Made by a program: the position numbers and the translations under genes
The notes under the pieces: model-generated
Databases searched by the model: none
Told to the model about the DNA's origin: nothing
What the model saw: the letters and a program-made list of their open reading frames with translations, nothing else
DNA from: Megalopta genalis
Taxonomy: Eukaryota; Arthropoda; Insecta; Hymenoptera; Halictidae
Length of the DNA stretch: 64,000 nucleotides
Assembly (NCBI RefSeq): GCF_051020955.1
Contig: NC_135026.1
Coordinates: forward strand, 6,114,501 to 6,178,500
Reading direction: 5' to 3'
In this document: piece after piece, positions 43,575-56,600 of the stretch
How positions within the stretch are numbered: the stretch's first letter is position 1
How the letters are laid out: each line of letters begins with the position of its first letter

Positions 43575-45400
43575 GTGTTTAGTTCGGAGACTGAATGTCC
43601 GCTGGACCGAAGTGTGAAGGAGTGTTCAAAGGCTGACATCCAAAAGATTGAAGTTCAGAACGTTGGAGATTAAAAGACTGAAGTTCGAAGATTAACATCC
43701 AAAAGACTGGAGTCCCGAAGATAGAAATCCAAAAGATTGGAATCCAAAGAGTGAAGTCCAGAAGTCTGGAGTCCAAAAGATTGGAGTCCAGAAGGCTGAA
43801 GTTCAAAGTCTGACATCCAAAAGATTGGAATTTAAATATTGGAGTTCAGGAGATTGTTGTCCGAAGATTGAAGTGTAGAAGATTGGAGTCCAAAAGATTG
43901 AAGTCGTACGTTTGAAATCCAAAAAATTGTGATTCAGAAGATTGAAACCTAAAAGACTGATGTTCAGAGACTGATATCCAAAAGACTGGAATCCAGAAGA
44001 TGGAAATCCAAAGACTGACATCCAAAAGATTGAAGTCCAGGAGACTGGTGTCCAAAAGACTGAAGTACGAAATCTGATATCCAAAAGATTGGAATTCAAT
44101 AATAGAAGTCCACAAGATTAGAATAAAAAAGATTAAAGTCCAAAAACTGACATCCGAACAATTGAGGTTCATAGACTGAAGTTCATAGACTGTCATCCAA
44201 AAGATTGAACTTCAGAAGATTGGTATCTAGAAGACTGATGTTCACAGACTGAGATCCAAAAGACTGGAATCCAGAAGATTGAAATCCAAAGACTGACGTC
44301 CAAAAAATTGGAATTCAAAGATTGAAAACGAGAAGATTGAATTCCGAAAGATTGAGGTCCAGAGACTGACATCCAAAAGATTGAAGTTTAGAAGATTAGT
44401 GTCTAAAAGACTGAGGTTCAATGATTGACATCCAAAAGACTGGAATCTAACGACTGAAGTGCACACGATTGATGTCCAAAAAATTGGACTCCGATGAATG
44501 AGATCCAGAAAATTAAAGTCCAAAAACTGATGATCAGAGTCTGACATCCAAAAGATTGGAATTTAAAGATTGAATTCCAAAAGATTGGAGACCAAATATT
44601 GAAGTCTAAAAGATCGTAGTTCGAAGATTGAAGTGTAGGATATTAGTGTCCAAAAGATGGAAGTCCAAAGTTTGACATCCAAAAGATGGGAATTCTAATA
44701 TTGAAGTTCAGAAGATCCTAGTCCAAAGATTGAAGTGCAGAAGATATTAGTTCAAAAGATTGAAGAGTCCAAAGATTGGCATCCAAAAAATTGAAGTGCA
44801 GAATTTGAAGTCCAAATGATTGAAGTCCAAAGTTTGACATCCAAAAGATGGGAATTCTAATATTGAAGTTCAGAAGATCCTAGTCCAAAGATTGAAGTGC
44901 AGAAGATATTAGTTCAAAAGATTGAAGTCCAAAGATTGGCATCCAAAAAATTGAAGTGCAGAATTTGAAGTCCAAATGATTGAAGTCCAAAGTTTGACAT
45001 CCACAAGATGGGAATTAAAATACTGAAGTTTAGATGATCCTAGTCCAAAGATTGATGTGCAGAATATTGGAGTCCAAAAGATTGAAGTCCAAAGTGTTAC
45101 ATCCAAAAGATTGGAATTAAAATATTGAAGTTGAGAAGATCCTAGTCCAAAGATTGAAGTGCAGAATATTGGAGTCCAAATGATTGACATCCAAAAAAAT
45201 TGAAGTTCAAAATATTGAAGTCCAAAGGACTGACGTTCACACAGACTGACATTCAAAAGTTTGGTCTCCAGAAGATCGAAATCCAAAGATCGGCATCCAA
45301 AAGATTGGAGTCCAAAGAGTGAAATCCAAAAAATTAAAGTACAAATTCTAACATCCAAAAGATTGGAATTCTCAGATCGAAGTCCAGAATACTGGACTTT
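43575..45400. repeat. GACATCCAAAAGATTGAAGT array
   Basis: About 15- and 30-bp words (GACATCCAAAAGATTGGAAT, GAAGTCCAGAAGATTG). A block around 44640-44760 is repeated at 44820-44940 and again, diverged, at 44995-45180. The family is the reverse complement of the GGATGTCA sub-array at 10800-12200. Confidence 0.93.
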
Positions 45401-46660
45401 ATACAAACCGATGCTGGAGCATTCACAAGACCCTCGTCATATTTAAACACTTTCATTCAAGCGCCAAAAATCGAAAAACGAGTCTTCCGTCTACCAATCT
45501 TCCTAATCACCTCACAAATCAAGATCGACGAAATCTCTTCTTCTCGAACGAATCGATCATCAATTTTAGTGTTTAGGCTTACATCATCGCACTTTATCCC
45601 ACTCGAACAGCAGCTACGTAACTACGAGCACCGACTCCGAAAAAGCAGCAACTTCGATGACATAGTGTCTTTCTCGACGTACATCGCGGACATCATAAAA
45701 TACGACTAGCCAGAAGCCGAAGCCGCTTCTGGCCGTTCCTTAGATTCGTCGAAGAAGATAATTTCGCTCATACATTTTCCTTCATGCATTTGTATGAACG
45801 CGTCCTCTAACTTCGCGATGACGTTTTTCTCCCGTTCCGCCGGTTTTACGAGGTTGCTTCTGTCCGATGCGAATTGGAAATCCCGGTCGATGGGTCGGCT
45901 TTTTAATGCCCCGTGATAATACCTGCGGGAATATTGGACACATGTACCGGAACGAATGCGCGCACCGTTCCTTTTTTTCTCGCAGCGGAAATTAAGATAT
46001 AGAACAACGTAACACGAGCGTTCTTTCTGCAAAAATGCGATTGCAACGGGGTGATTTAATAAGCCGCGCGATTTCCGCCTTGGAAAAGCTACGAGAAGGC
46101 GCGCGCGCGTCCGCATTTATCATCGCGGCCGCATCAACCGTGCAAGATCTTCGCACGCGCGTTGCATACAGAATCGACGGCGAGTCGCGTAAAAACACTT
46201 TCGAAACTCGCGTTTTACGTTCTTTCGCCGTCCGATATCTCGCCGCATTAAATTCCGTCGTTTCGTTGCGCCGCGCCACGATCTCCGTTCTCCCGAGCAC
46301 CGCGAGATGAAAAAGAAACGTCGACGCGATCGTCTTTTGTTCGCCAACAGTTATTCTCGCAGTTTTCGCTTCTCACACGTTTTCTGATCGCAATCGAAAA
46401 TCACGACGATTGCGATCGAAGGCTACGAAACGATCGAGTGACAGAAATCCACGAGGATTTTACACGCGCGCGGAAAACGAATCTTGGGAACTCGGAAAAT
46501 CTCACGGGCGCATTGTCTTCTCGTTAATTAGAACAATTAGGGAATTCTTATCGGAACGAAGCTGGTCTTCGAGTGCGATTCAATTCAGATCTTGAAAACT
46601 TTCGTTGCCGATTAAGCAGAATGAAATATTGTCGATTCCTTCGGACATTATTCTCTTCGT
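45401..46660. other. GC-rich non-repetitive island
   Basis: Unique DNA with a perfect 9-bp stem, 7-nt loop hairpin (GCCAGAAGC, 45709-45733). Open frames on both strands (45706-46116 -, 45992-46300 -, 46035-46310 +) overlap each other and are unrecognised. Confidence 0.5.
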
Positions 46661-47080
46661 TTAGGGTGACAATAATTATTTAAATATTTTATCTTGTGTT
46701 AAATATTTCAGTATTTTTAATATTTATATATAATTAAATATTTGCTATATATTATTATATAATATTATAATATTCTATTATTGTATATATTATAATATTA
46801 TACATATTGTTATATATAATATTATATATTATTAAATATTACTATTAAATATTTATGTATTATTTCAATATTTATATCATATATTATTATATAATATTAT
46901 TATGTATATTATAATATTTTATATATTATTAAATATTACTATTAAATATTTATATTATATAGATATATTACATAATATTATAATATTATTATATATGATA
47001 TTATATGTATTATTAAATATTATTATTAAATATTTATGTATTATTGATTTAAATATTTTAAATATTTTCTTAGTAATTAT
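46661..47080. repeat. AT-only low-complexity tract
   Basis: ATATTATTAAATATTACTATTAAATATTTAT-like words (split here into short motifs: TATATTATTAAATATTAC and TATTAAATATTTATG) repeat without a fixed period. Very few G or C bases occur. Confidence 0.9.
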
Positions 47081-47640
47081 TAAGAACACATAACTACTAA
47101 TTCTTTAAATACTAAATTATTTAAAAGATACTATTTCATGTAGTTACGTTCATTTATATGCTCCACGATGACAGAAGAATCAAATTTCCATTCGATTTCT
47201 AAACCGAGACCTAACCAGAGACACATTGGTAAAGCAGAGAACACTGTTGCGGAAGTAACATATTTTTCTCAAAATATCGATTTCTAATTCGTCCAATCGA
47301 AAATCCTTCTTGCAAACGTCGTTTCTATGTAAAACAAAGCTTCGTGCACAATTTGAGTGATATCGAAGCACAAAAGTGTTGAAGGTTGCTAAAGGTCAAA
47401 CACGTTTTGCGAACTTTTGTGCCTTAAGTTTCGAATCGCCGAAAATCCTTCTCGCAAACATTGTTTCGAGATAAAACGGTGCTCCCTGCAAATTTTGAGC
47501 CGAATTGGAGCAAAAAAAGTCCCGTAAAAATAAAATAATATATTAAATAATATAACATATGATATATTATATATTAAATGATATATAAAAATAAAATATT
47601 TCCTGCAAGGTTTTGAGTCTTCGAGAGTCCTTCTCTTGGA
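47081..47640. repeat. Diverged direct repeats (AAAATCCTTCTTGCAAACG)
   Basis: Two ~100-bp copies, at about 47286-47390 and 47435-47530, share GAAAATCCTTCTNGCAAAC, GTAAAAC and GCAAATTTTGAG; a third trace lies at about 47606-47640. The type of element is unknown. Confidence 0.6.
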
Positions 47641-48483
47641 CGTCTTTTTTCCTATAAAATTGAACTAAAAAGATAACGTTGATATTTAGCAGAGCATATA
47701 TTATGGGAGGCGCGCATTGCTATGTAACGAAGAGAGTTAAATCGAAAGAGACTCGCGCGGCACTTGTGGACGGGAGTGTACGCGGCGGCTAGGCGCATTT
47801 CGAGGGCAGTTCATTAAAATTTATTTATGAATGCCAGGTAAGGGCTCGGCAGCTCGTGTCCCGGTGTCCCCTTGTCGGCGTGCATTATCGTCGCAGCAAC
47901 GAGTTTTGATCGGCGCGAGGTGTGTCATTGCACGTCCCGCCGCGCGCAATTTGCTCCAGTTCTTTTTTCTAGGAGCGTGTCGCCGGGTAAAAGCGTTTTT
48001 CTCGTAAACAGGCGCGCCGGCACCGTCGCCGCGGCCGCGCGGAGATGACAGACAAACCGGGGAGAGCCGGCGCGCGCGACGCCGTCGCGCGGCTCTCAAA
48101 GGATGCGCCTTCTTCGCGTGATCGTAATTGCCGCAATGAAACAATTTCGTATCGCGGAAGTGTTTTCAATAACCCGGCCGGCCCGGCGTGTCGCCCGGCC
48201 ATCGGTTACGAGGATGAAAGCGGAGTGAAATTCGACGAACACTCTAATTCCGCTGATCCCGGCGATCCTTGTGCTCGTTTCGCAGCTTTTCACGTCGCTT
48301 GCCCCGCGCTTCCCCGCTTCCCGCTTTCCGCGCCGCACTTTCGAATATCGCGCATTTCAAGCCGGCGCTGTTTAGCGAACGATCGCTGAACGTACACGCG
48401 ACCGGCGAAATTAAAGCGTCCGCTGATCTACAGTCGAAACGATCGTTCGATGCTGTTCGGTTTTACGATATCGGATGGTAATG
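47641..48483. other. GC-rich non-repetitive island
   Basis: CpG-rich DNA. A GCCAG|GTAAGG donor-like site lies at about 47830 but lacks an acceptor partner. Several overlapping open frames on both strands are unrecognised. Confidence 0.5.
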
Positions 48484-48850
48484 TACAGGGTGGGTCGCAA
48501 ATTAGTCCCCGCGATTCTTCAGCCCTGGGTATGACAGAAAAAATGTTTCCTATGAAAGTTAATTAGTGATTAACCGACAAGAAATTGCAGTTGTTTAAAT
48601 TTTAGAAACGAATTGATTTTCGGTAGAAAGCCGAGGTCATCGTTGTATTTTTAAATGGAAGTAGATGATTTGTACTTCATAGAATTGCAGGCGACTTCGA
48701 GACGAATTCAATGATGTGTCACACGATGAGCTTCGGATGATATTGAAGGAACAACTGCCATGAATCGATTGTCATAATAGTTGAAATAATTTGGTGACAT
48801 GTAACACCAAGGCATCGCATGTAAATATAAACAAATTAACGTAAACATTA
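48484..48850 (+). mobile_element. ACAGGGTG-type transposon remnant, second copy
   Basis: It starts TACAGGGTGGGTCGCAAATT and carries GAGGTCAT and TTTTTAAATGGAA about 165 bp in, matching the layout of the segment at 21071-21355. Similarity elsewhere is low, so both are old copies. It ends near the start of the AT satellite. No coding capacity was found. Confidence 0.45.
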
Positions 48851-48889
48851 CAAATTGAATGTTAAAATTAATGTTTATTTTTATTTCAT

Positions 48890-50040
48890 TATAAATGTTT
48901 ATCAATAGAGGATAATATTTAATATTGAATAAAGGGTAATATTCAATATTCAATAGAGGGTAACATTCAATATTGGATAGGGGGTAACATTTAATATTAA
49001 ATAGAGAGTAATATTCAATATTGAATAGAGGGTAATATTTGATATTAAATAGAGAGTAATATTCAATATTAAGTAGAGGGTAATATTTAATTTAAATAGA
49101 GGGTAATATTGAATTTGGGCTTATATTCAATATTGCATAGAGAAAAATATTCTGCAGTGATTAGAGGTTGATATTCAATATTCAATGGACAATAATATTC
49201 AACAGTGAATAGACGATAAAATTCAATATTAAATAGAGAATAATATTCGACAGTGAATAGATTATAATGTTTCCCATTTGATTATAGAATACAATCAATA
49301 TTGAATAGAGAATAATATTCAAAATGGAATAAAGCGTAGCATTCCACACTGAATAGAATATAACATTGAATATTGAATAGAGAATTATATTCTGCAGTGA
49401 AGATTGAATAATATTCCACATTTAACATTGTATCAAGACAAATATCATACATTTAATAGAATACACTGTTTAACGTTAAGTGGAATATAATATTCATTAT
49501 TGATTGGAATATGGTATTCCACATTGAATGAGATATAATATTTCACCTGAAATAAAATATACTATTGACAATTAGGATTACTATCGACAATAGGGAATAA
49601 AGTATAATATGCCATATTTGACATTGCATAGAGTCTAATATTCAATATTGAGTATCGGATAATATTCAATATTGAATATTGTATAATATCGAATATTGAA
49701 TACAGTATAATATTCTATATTGAATATAGTATAATATTCAATATCTCGTATACAGTTTAAAATACTATATTGAATATAGCATAATATTCAATATCGATTA
49801 CAGTATAATAGTCAATATTGGATAGTGTATAATATTCAATATTGAATACAATATAATATTCAATATTGATTACGTTATAATATTCAATATTGAATACAGT
49901 ATAATATCCAATATTGAATACGCTATAATATTCAATATTGAATACAGTATAATATCCAATATTGAATACGCTATAATATTCAATAATGATTACATTATAA
50001 TATTCAATATTGAATATAGTATAATATTCCATATTGAACA
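48890..50040. repeat. 24-bp palindromic AT satellite, block 1
   Basis: 24-bp units of the form GGGTAATATTCAATATTGAATAGA, here described as TAATATTCAATATTGAAT plus a variable AGAGGG or ACAGTA linker. TTCAATATTGAA is a perfect palindrome. The orientation is set by linkers reading ACAGTATAAT and AGAGAATAAT on +. A segment at about 49199-49310 reappears in block 2 at about 51675-51775. Confidence 0.93.
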
Positions 50041-51475
50041 AAAATTCGATTAATTTCAATTTTGATGCCGCATAATATATGCAATATATTATATAATAAA
50101 TACTGCATATTATTTGTAACCAAACATTGAAATCTCCACAAAATTCCAACAAAATCGACGATTTTACTCACGCTAGTAGACATCTCGCGATCAACAATTT
50201 CCATCTCCAGAGTAAAAAAGATGTTGTTATCGATCTATTATTGGACAAAAGTGTTTCAAATATTGCGAATCGAGATGAAAATGATCAGCGAACGACAGTA
50301 CGCGAGACGGAATTGCGTGAGACGGTCGCCGATGGTTTCTTTATCCGCGGCACGGAGGTTTCGCCAGGCAATTAGGTTTTACAACGCATTGGCCGATTTA
50401 ACACGATACTCGGCCGATTGTGCAAGGCCCATCGAGTCTGAGACCGTGGTCGAACAGTGTCGTAGGAACGGGATTAGGTGAGTCGGTGACGGTAATTTGT
50501 CACGCGTGCATGACGTCGTTCTGCCTTTCAACGGCGAAGTCCTCGTTATTGGTAACAGGACAATCTGAATACCCGGTGACACGGACCAGTGTCCTGGTTC
50601 GCACGTATGTCACCCACACGTGACGTCCCACGCCTCGGATGCGCGGGGCGCGTCGTCGTCGTCGTCGCTTCCATGCTGTCGGTGACGCCCTGACGCCTTC
50701 GGGCATCGGCGAACGATGACCTACGCCAATTCCCATCGGTAGAAACACCGCATAACATTCCACGGGAATCCTCCTCCGCCTATTCCTTCCTTTATGACGC
50801 TCGCGAGAAAAATTTTGTCGCTCTTTAACGCGGGAGAACCGCGGTCGTAAAACGTGTCGTCAGCTTCGATTAAAACTGGCGAATCTTTTACGTTCAATCC
50901 GATGGAGCTCATCGCGATGGACGGCTGGGCTACGAAATTGCGATGGAACGCTTTAGTCGATGATGGAAAAAGCATTATTTACAGTGGAAAAATCGGTATT
51001 CGTTGTTTTCGTTGCGGTCGTTGTAACTGTGACGGAGTGTAAATTCATAATATATAACCGGTGGTAATATATAATAATATATAATAATACATAACCGGTG
51101 GATATTGTAGTAGAAATTGTGCTGAAGGTATAGCGAAAGATGCTGTAACATTTTGACAGTGTTCGTATTTTTAGAACTGTCGAGAAAGTTAAAATGACTA
51201 GGTTCTGGTTGTTTCTTTCACTTCAGATCATTTCCTCCTCAATTGGACCAACAATAATATTGTATATTTGAGCCGTTTATTTTGAAAGTGGCATAAGTCA
51301 CTTTACCGTAATGAAAAGTGGTGATTTTTTAATGTTTATACGAAATTATTTATACTGAGAAAAATATCAGTATCCTGAGATAACAAATACAAGTAAATCT
51401 TCTCGAAAGTTAGCATCCATATTTTTAAACGTGTTAAAACGCAAACCCTTAAATATATCGACTTAAAAACAAAGC
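50041..51475. other. Unique DNA, GC-rich island inside the satellite
   Basis: 50110-51040 is GC-rich, with a CACGTG E-box in CCCACACGTGACGTCCC (about 50615) and a short (GTC)n run at about 50650. A GATTAG|GTGAGT donor-like site lies at about 50479 without an acceptor. 51041-51475 is AT-rich. Open frames are unrecognised. Confidence 0.5.
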
Positions 51476-52975
51476 TCATTAACAGTGAATAGAGGAAATA
51501 TTCAATATTGAGTAGAGAATAATATTCAACAACGAATGGAGGGTAATATTCAATATTGAATAGAGGATAATAATCAACAATGAATAGCGAGCGATATTCA
51601 ATATTGCATAGAGAATAATATTCGACACTGAATAGAAGATAACATTCAATACTAAATGGACAATAATATTCAACAGTGAATAGACGATAATGTACAATAT
51701 TGAATAGAGAATAATATTCGACAGTGAATAGAGTATAATGTTTCCTATTTGATATAGAATACAGTATAATATCAATATTGAATAGAGAATAATATTCAAA
51801 ATTGAATAAAGTATAATATTCCATATTGAATAGAATATTATATTAAATATTGAATAGAGAATTATATTCTGTGTTCAAGGTGGATAATATTTCATATTTA
51901 AGATTGTCTCAAGACTAATATTCCATATTTAATAGAGTACACTATTTATTATTGTGTGGAATATAATATTCAATATTGAGTGGAGTACTATACACAATAT
52001 TGAATGGAAAATAATATTCTAGATTCAACAGCATATAGAGTATAATATTCAATATTGATTGGAATCTGGAATTCCACATTGAATGGGGTATAATATTTCA
52101 CATGAAGTAGAACAGGATAATCATCATTGAATATTCTATGCCGACTAATATTCTATATTCAAGAGTGAATAGAGTAGAATATTTACTATGGAATAGAGAA
52201 TAATACTCGACATTGAATGAGTTATAATATTTCACCTAAAATAAGCTATACTATTGACGATTGAATGTTGAATAGAGAATAAAGTTAAATAAAGTATAAT
52301 GTGCCCTATTCAATGTTGAATGCAGTAAAATATTCAATATTGAACACAGTATTATATTCAATATTGAACACAATATAATATCCAATACTGAACGCAGTAT
52401 AATATTTAATATTGAATATAGTATTCGATATTATACGTTATAATATTAAATATTAAATATAGTAAAATATTCCATATTGAATATAGTATAATATTCCATA
52501 TTGAAGACATCATAATATTCAATATTGAATACAGTATAATATTAAATATTGAACATAGTACAATATTAAATACTGAACACAGTATTATATTCAATATTGA
52601 ACACAATATAATATCCAATACTGAACGCAGTATAATATTTAATATTGAGTATAGTATTCAATATTATACGTTATAATATTCAATATTGAATATAGTAAAA
52701 TATTCCATATTGAATATAGTATAATATTCCATATCGAAAACATTATAATATTCAATATGGGACACAATATAATATCGAATATTCAACACAGTATAATATT
52801 CAAATTTGAATACAGTTTAATATTAGATATTGAATATAATATTATATTCAATATTGAACACAATATAATATCCAATATTGGAGACAACATAATATCCAAT
52901 ATTGAACGCAGTATAATATTCAATATAAAATACAGTATAACATTCGATATTGAACACAGAATAATATTAAACGAA
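51476..52975. repeat. 24-bp palindromic AT satellite, block 2
   Basis: Same unit and orientation as block 1, with GAACACAGTATAATATTCAA variants. A ~225-bp stretch from 52330 (ATTCAATATTGAACACA) recurs at about 52580 with high similarity, a local higher-order duplication. Confidence 0.93.
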
Positions 52976-54165
52976 ACCGATACCGGTCCAGAACAGACCG
53001 AAACGGCCGCCTCCGCTAAAATCGGTTTCTCCGTTAACAATCGTTCCGCAGCCGGCCGCAGTATTTTCACTACATTCCGTCCCGTTGTCACATCAGCATA
53101 TAAATCAGGCGTGGCCCGACGTAGATCTATCAACCGGTCGCGGATCGATAGGAAGAGAACGGCGCCCGTGACAGATTAATCTCGAAGTGCAGCGCGTGCA
53201 CGCTGCAACCTATCGAACCCGTTCGCTCGCCGCATAATTCATTACTTTTTCCGACGACGACGGTGCCGGTAGACGGTGGTACGTGGTAACCGTGTCCCGG
53301 CGAGACCGATCGGACAATCGACGACGGATAGGCGCAGAAATCGAGAGCCGGGCCCGGCCGATCGAGTTTTCGCGTGCTTATTACCGATGCACCCGCGAAC
53401 CGTCCGCCGCGCCAGATCGATACGCGCTTTCGATTTCCACGCGAGGGCCGCTCGTTTATTTCGCGGCCGCGGAACGATCGGCCGCGCGCTCTGTTATACA
53501 ACCGTCGTGCCTCCGTCGAGAGAGCTCGCCCGATTTCGTCAATCGGCGGTTAAGGCGAAACCGGTCGCCGCGGAATCAACTATTAATCGGTATCGGGCCA
53601 AACGGGAATGTCGAAATCGTCGTAGTCGTCGCACGGCCAACCACTTCCGCCTGCAACCGGCCGTAATTAGCATTAAATGTGTTATTACAGGCGCGTAGCG
53701 GATAGCAGCGCGCACCTGGCCGAAGCATAAACGACCGCATAAGCGGCCCGTTTCGGGCCCGGAGAGCTTATTGACAATTGTGAGATAGCATCTCCGCGCG
53801 AGACGCCGGCTAATGCCGCGGCCGGCTTTTTTTTATCAGCCGCAGAAGATTGAGCTGACGCACGTGTTTCTGCGTGCACTGATGCAATTGGTTCGGCGTG
53901 CCCGATCTGCGCGCGCTACAAGGAATTGAGAACGTTCTGGCGAAACTTCGGAGATTTGCTGATTGAAAATAATGCGGTGCTTACGGAACTGTTTAGGAAA
54001 GTCGGACTGTGGACAATGAGAACCTTTGTTTAGATCATCGGCTCTTCGTATATGGTTTGGTGGATTGTGCGGGAAAATGTGCACGGTATGCGCGTTATTG
54101 TCCGATACGTTAGGAAATTGTTTCGTACTTTAAATCGATTTATACACCTTCAGATTTAATGGAGA
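52976..54165. other. GC-rich non-repetitive island
   Basis: CpG-rich DNA. Two + frames (53276-53698 and 53283-53666) and a - frame (53130-53501) overlap, as expected for CpG-rich DNA; none is recognisable. AT-rich after 54100. Confidence 0.5.
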
Positions 54166-55180
54166 CTAGTGAAAGAACATTCTATGTATAATTTAATAGG
54201 ACAAATATTCCACATTGAATAGAGTATCTTATTTAATAGTGAATAGAATGAAATATGTTCAATGTCGAATATGGTACTATATTCAATGTTGAACACAGAA
54301 TAATATTTAATAGAGAATAATGTTCAATATTGAATGGAGAATAATATTCAACATTGATTCAAATGTTATATTCAATAGTCAATAGAGAATAATATTCATA
54401 ATTGAATATAGAATAACGTTCATTATTCAACATTGAAAACATTATAATATTGAATATTGAATATTCAATAGAGTTCTAATATTGAATATTGAATAGAGAG
54501 CATAATATTCAATATTCAACATTGCACAAAACAGAATATTGGTCACTGAATGCAGTATAATATTCAATATTGAACATTGAATATAGTATAATAATCAATA
54601 TTGACAATTTATGTAGTATAATATCCAACATTGGACACTGAATACAATATAATATTCAATATTGAACATTGAATATAGTATAATAATCAATATTGACAAT
54701 TTATGTAGCATATTATCCAACATCGGACACTGAATACAATATAATATTTAATATTGAACATTCTATGGAATATAGTAATCAATATTAAACACTGAATAGA
54801 GTATAATATCCAATATTGGACACTGAATACAGTATAATATTCAATATTGAATATTGAATGGAATATAATATTGAATATTGAATATTGAGTGGAATATAAT
54901 ATCCAATATTGAGTGGAATATAATATTCAATATTAAACACTGTATACAGTATAATATTCAATATTGGACACTGAATACAGTATAATATTCAATATTGGAC
55001 ACTGAATACAGTATAATATTCAATATTGAACATCGAGTGGAATATAATATTCAATATTGAACATTGATTGGTATATAATATTCAATAGTAAACATTGAAT
55101 GCAGTGTAATATTTAATATTGAACATTGAATACAGTATAATATCCAATATTGAATGGAATATAATATTCAATATCCAACA
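54166..55180. repeat. 24-/33-bp palindromic AT satellite, block 3 (+ orientation)
   Basis: Units GTATAATATTCAATATTG plus AACATTGAATACA or GACACTGAATACA. Same orientation as blocks 1 and 2. Its reverse complement continues as block 4 beyond the next island. Confidence 0.93.
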
Positions 55181-55855
55181 TATCGACATAAACAATGTCA
55201 GCTCGGTATTCCAATACAAAAATTAACAACACTCTACTTTACCAAGCAATTTTGCTTTCATTATCATGACTGCAGCATCACATTCCACACCTCTTTCCAA
55301 AAATCGAAAAAATCCCAAGAACTATTCATGGCTCCCAAAGTTCCTCGCTCAAGCATGCATCGTCGCGAGCACAATAGGGCATAAAATTTTGTGGCCGTCT
55401 CGGCACCGACGCCTCGAAGCCGCCCGGTTTCGTGCGGCATACACGAATGCCACGCGCGCGATGTTACCGTCACGATTAAGTCGAAACGCGGTGCGAACGA
55501 GATATTATCGTTCACCGGTGTGTAGTCCTCGGTGTCTCGTTAATTACTCCGCGAGCCGTTTCGTGTCCCGGAACGGACACGGGCAGCATGGATCCTTTCC
55601 GTGCACCGCCGAGAAACATTTCGGGTCCCGCTGTCCGGCCCGTAATGCGACCCCCGGATTTCACGAATTCAACGAGCTTCCGCGGAGACTTCGAGGTTGT
55701 TAGCGCGGCTTAATTACGTGTAACGAGCATACCGCGGAAGTTTCGGCTGATATAGCCGCGCGCGGATTTTGATTTCCTTCGGGAATCGATTCGATTAATC
55801 GCGCGCAATTCATCTCTCGCTGGATATTAAATTAAATGTTACGATCGCCGGATCA
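55181..55855. other. GC-rich island at the satellite strand switch
   Basis: Unique CpG-rich DNA separating satellite blocks of opposite orientation. Open frames 55264-55515 (-) and 55266-55703 (+) lie on opposite strands and are unrecognised. Confidence 0.55.
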
Positions 55856-56600
55856 CTTTTGATATTGAATATTATATTCCATTCGATGTTCAATATTGAA
55901 TATTAGACTGTATACAGTGTTTAATATTGAATATTATACTGTATTCAGTGTTTAATATTGAATATTATATTCTATTCAATATTCAATATTAAATATTATA
56001 CTGTATGCAGTGTTTAATATTGAATATTATATTCCATTTAATATTCAATACTGAATATTATATTCCATTCAATATTCAATATCGAATATTATACTGTATT
56101 CAGTGTTTAATATTGAATATTATATTCTATTCAATATTCAATATTCAATATTATACTGTATGCAGTGTTTAATATTGAATATTATATTCCATTTAATATT
56201 CAATACTGAATATTATATTCCATTCAATATTCAATATCGAATATTATACTCTATGCAGTGTTTGATATTGAATATTATACTGTATTCAGTGTTTAATATT
56301 GAATATTATTCTGTATGCAGTGTTTAATATTGAATATTATATTGTATTCAGTGTTTAATATTGAATATTATATTCCACTCAATATTCAATATTATATTCC
56401 ATTCAATATTCAATATTGAATATTATACTGTATTCAGTGCTTAATATTGAATATTATATTCCACTCAATATTCAATATTATATTCCATTCAATATACAAT
56501 ATTGAATATTATACTGTATTCAGTGTCCAATATTGGATATTTTACTGCATTTTTTGTCAATATTCAATATTATACTGTATTCAATGTACAATATTGATTA
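55856..56600. repeat. 24-bp palindromic AT satellite, block 4 (inverted)
   Basis: Linkers now read ATTATACTGTATTCAGTGTT, the reverse complement of AACACTGAATACAGTATAAT in block 3. Copies are very regular, suggesting recent homogenisation. Confidence 0.94.

Noticed and set aside
47820..47840. GCCAG|GTAAGG donor-like site
   Set aside because: No exon can be built upstream; the preceding bases are not pyrimidine-rich.
50470..50490. GATTAG|GTGAGT donor-like site
   Set aside because: No acceptor upstream defines an exon and no pyrimidine tract supports recursive splicing.
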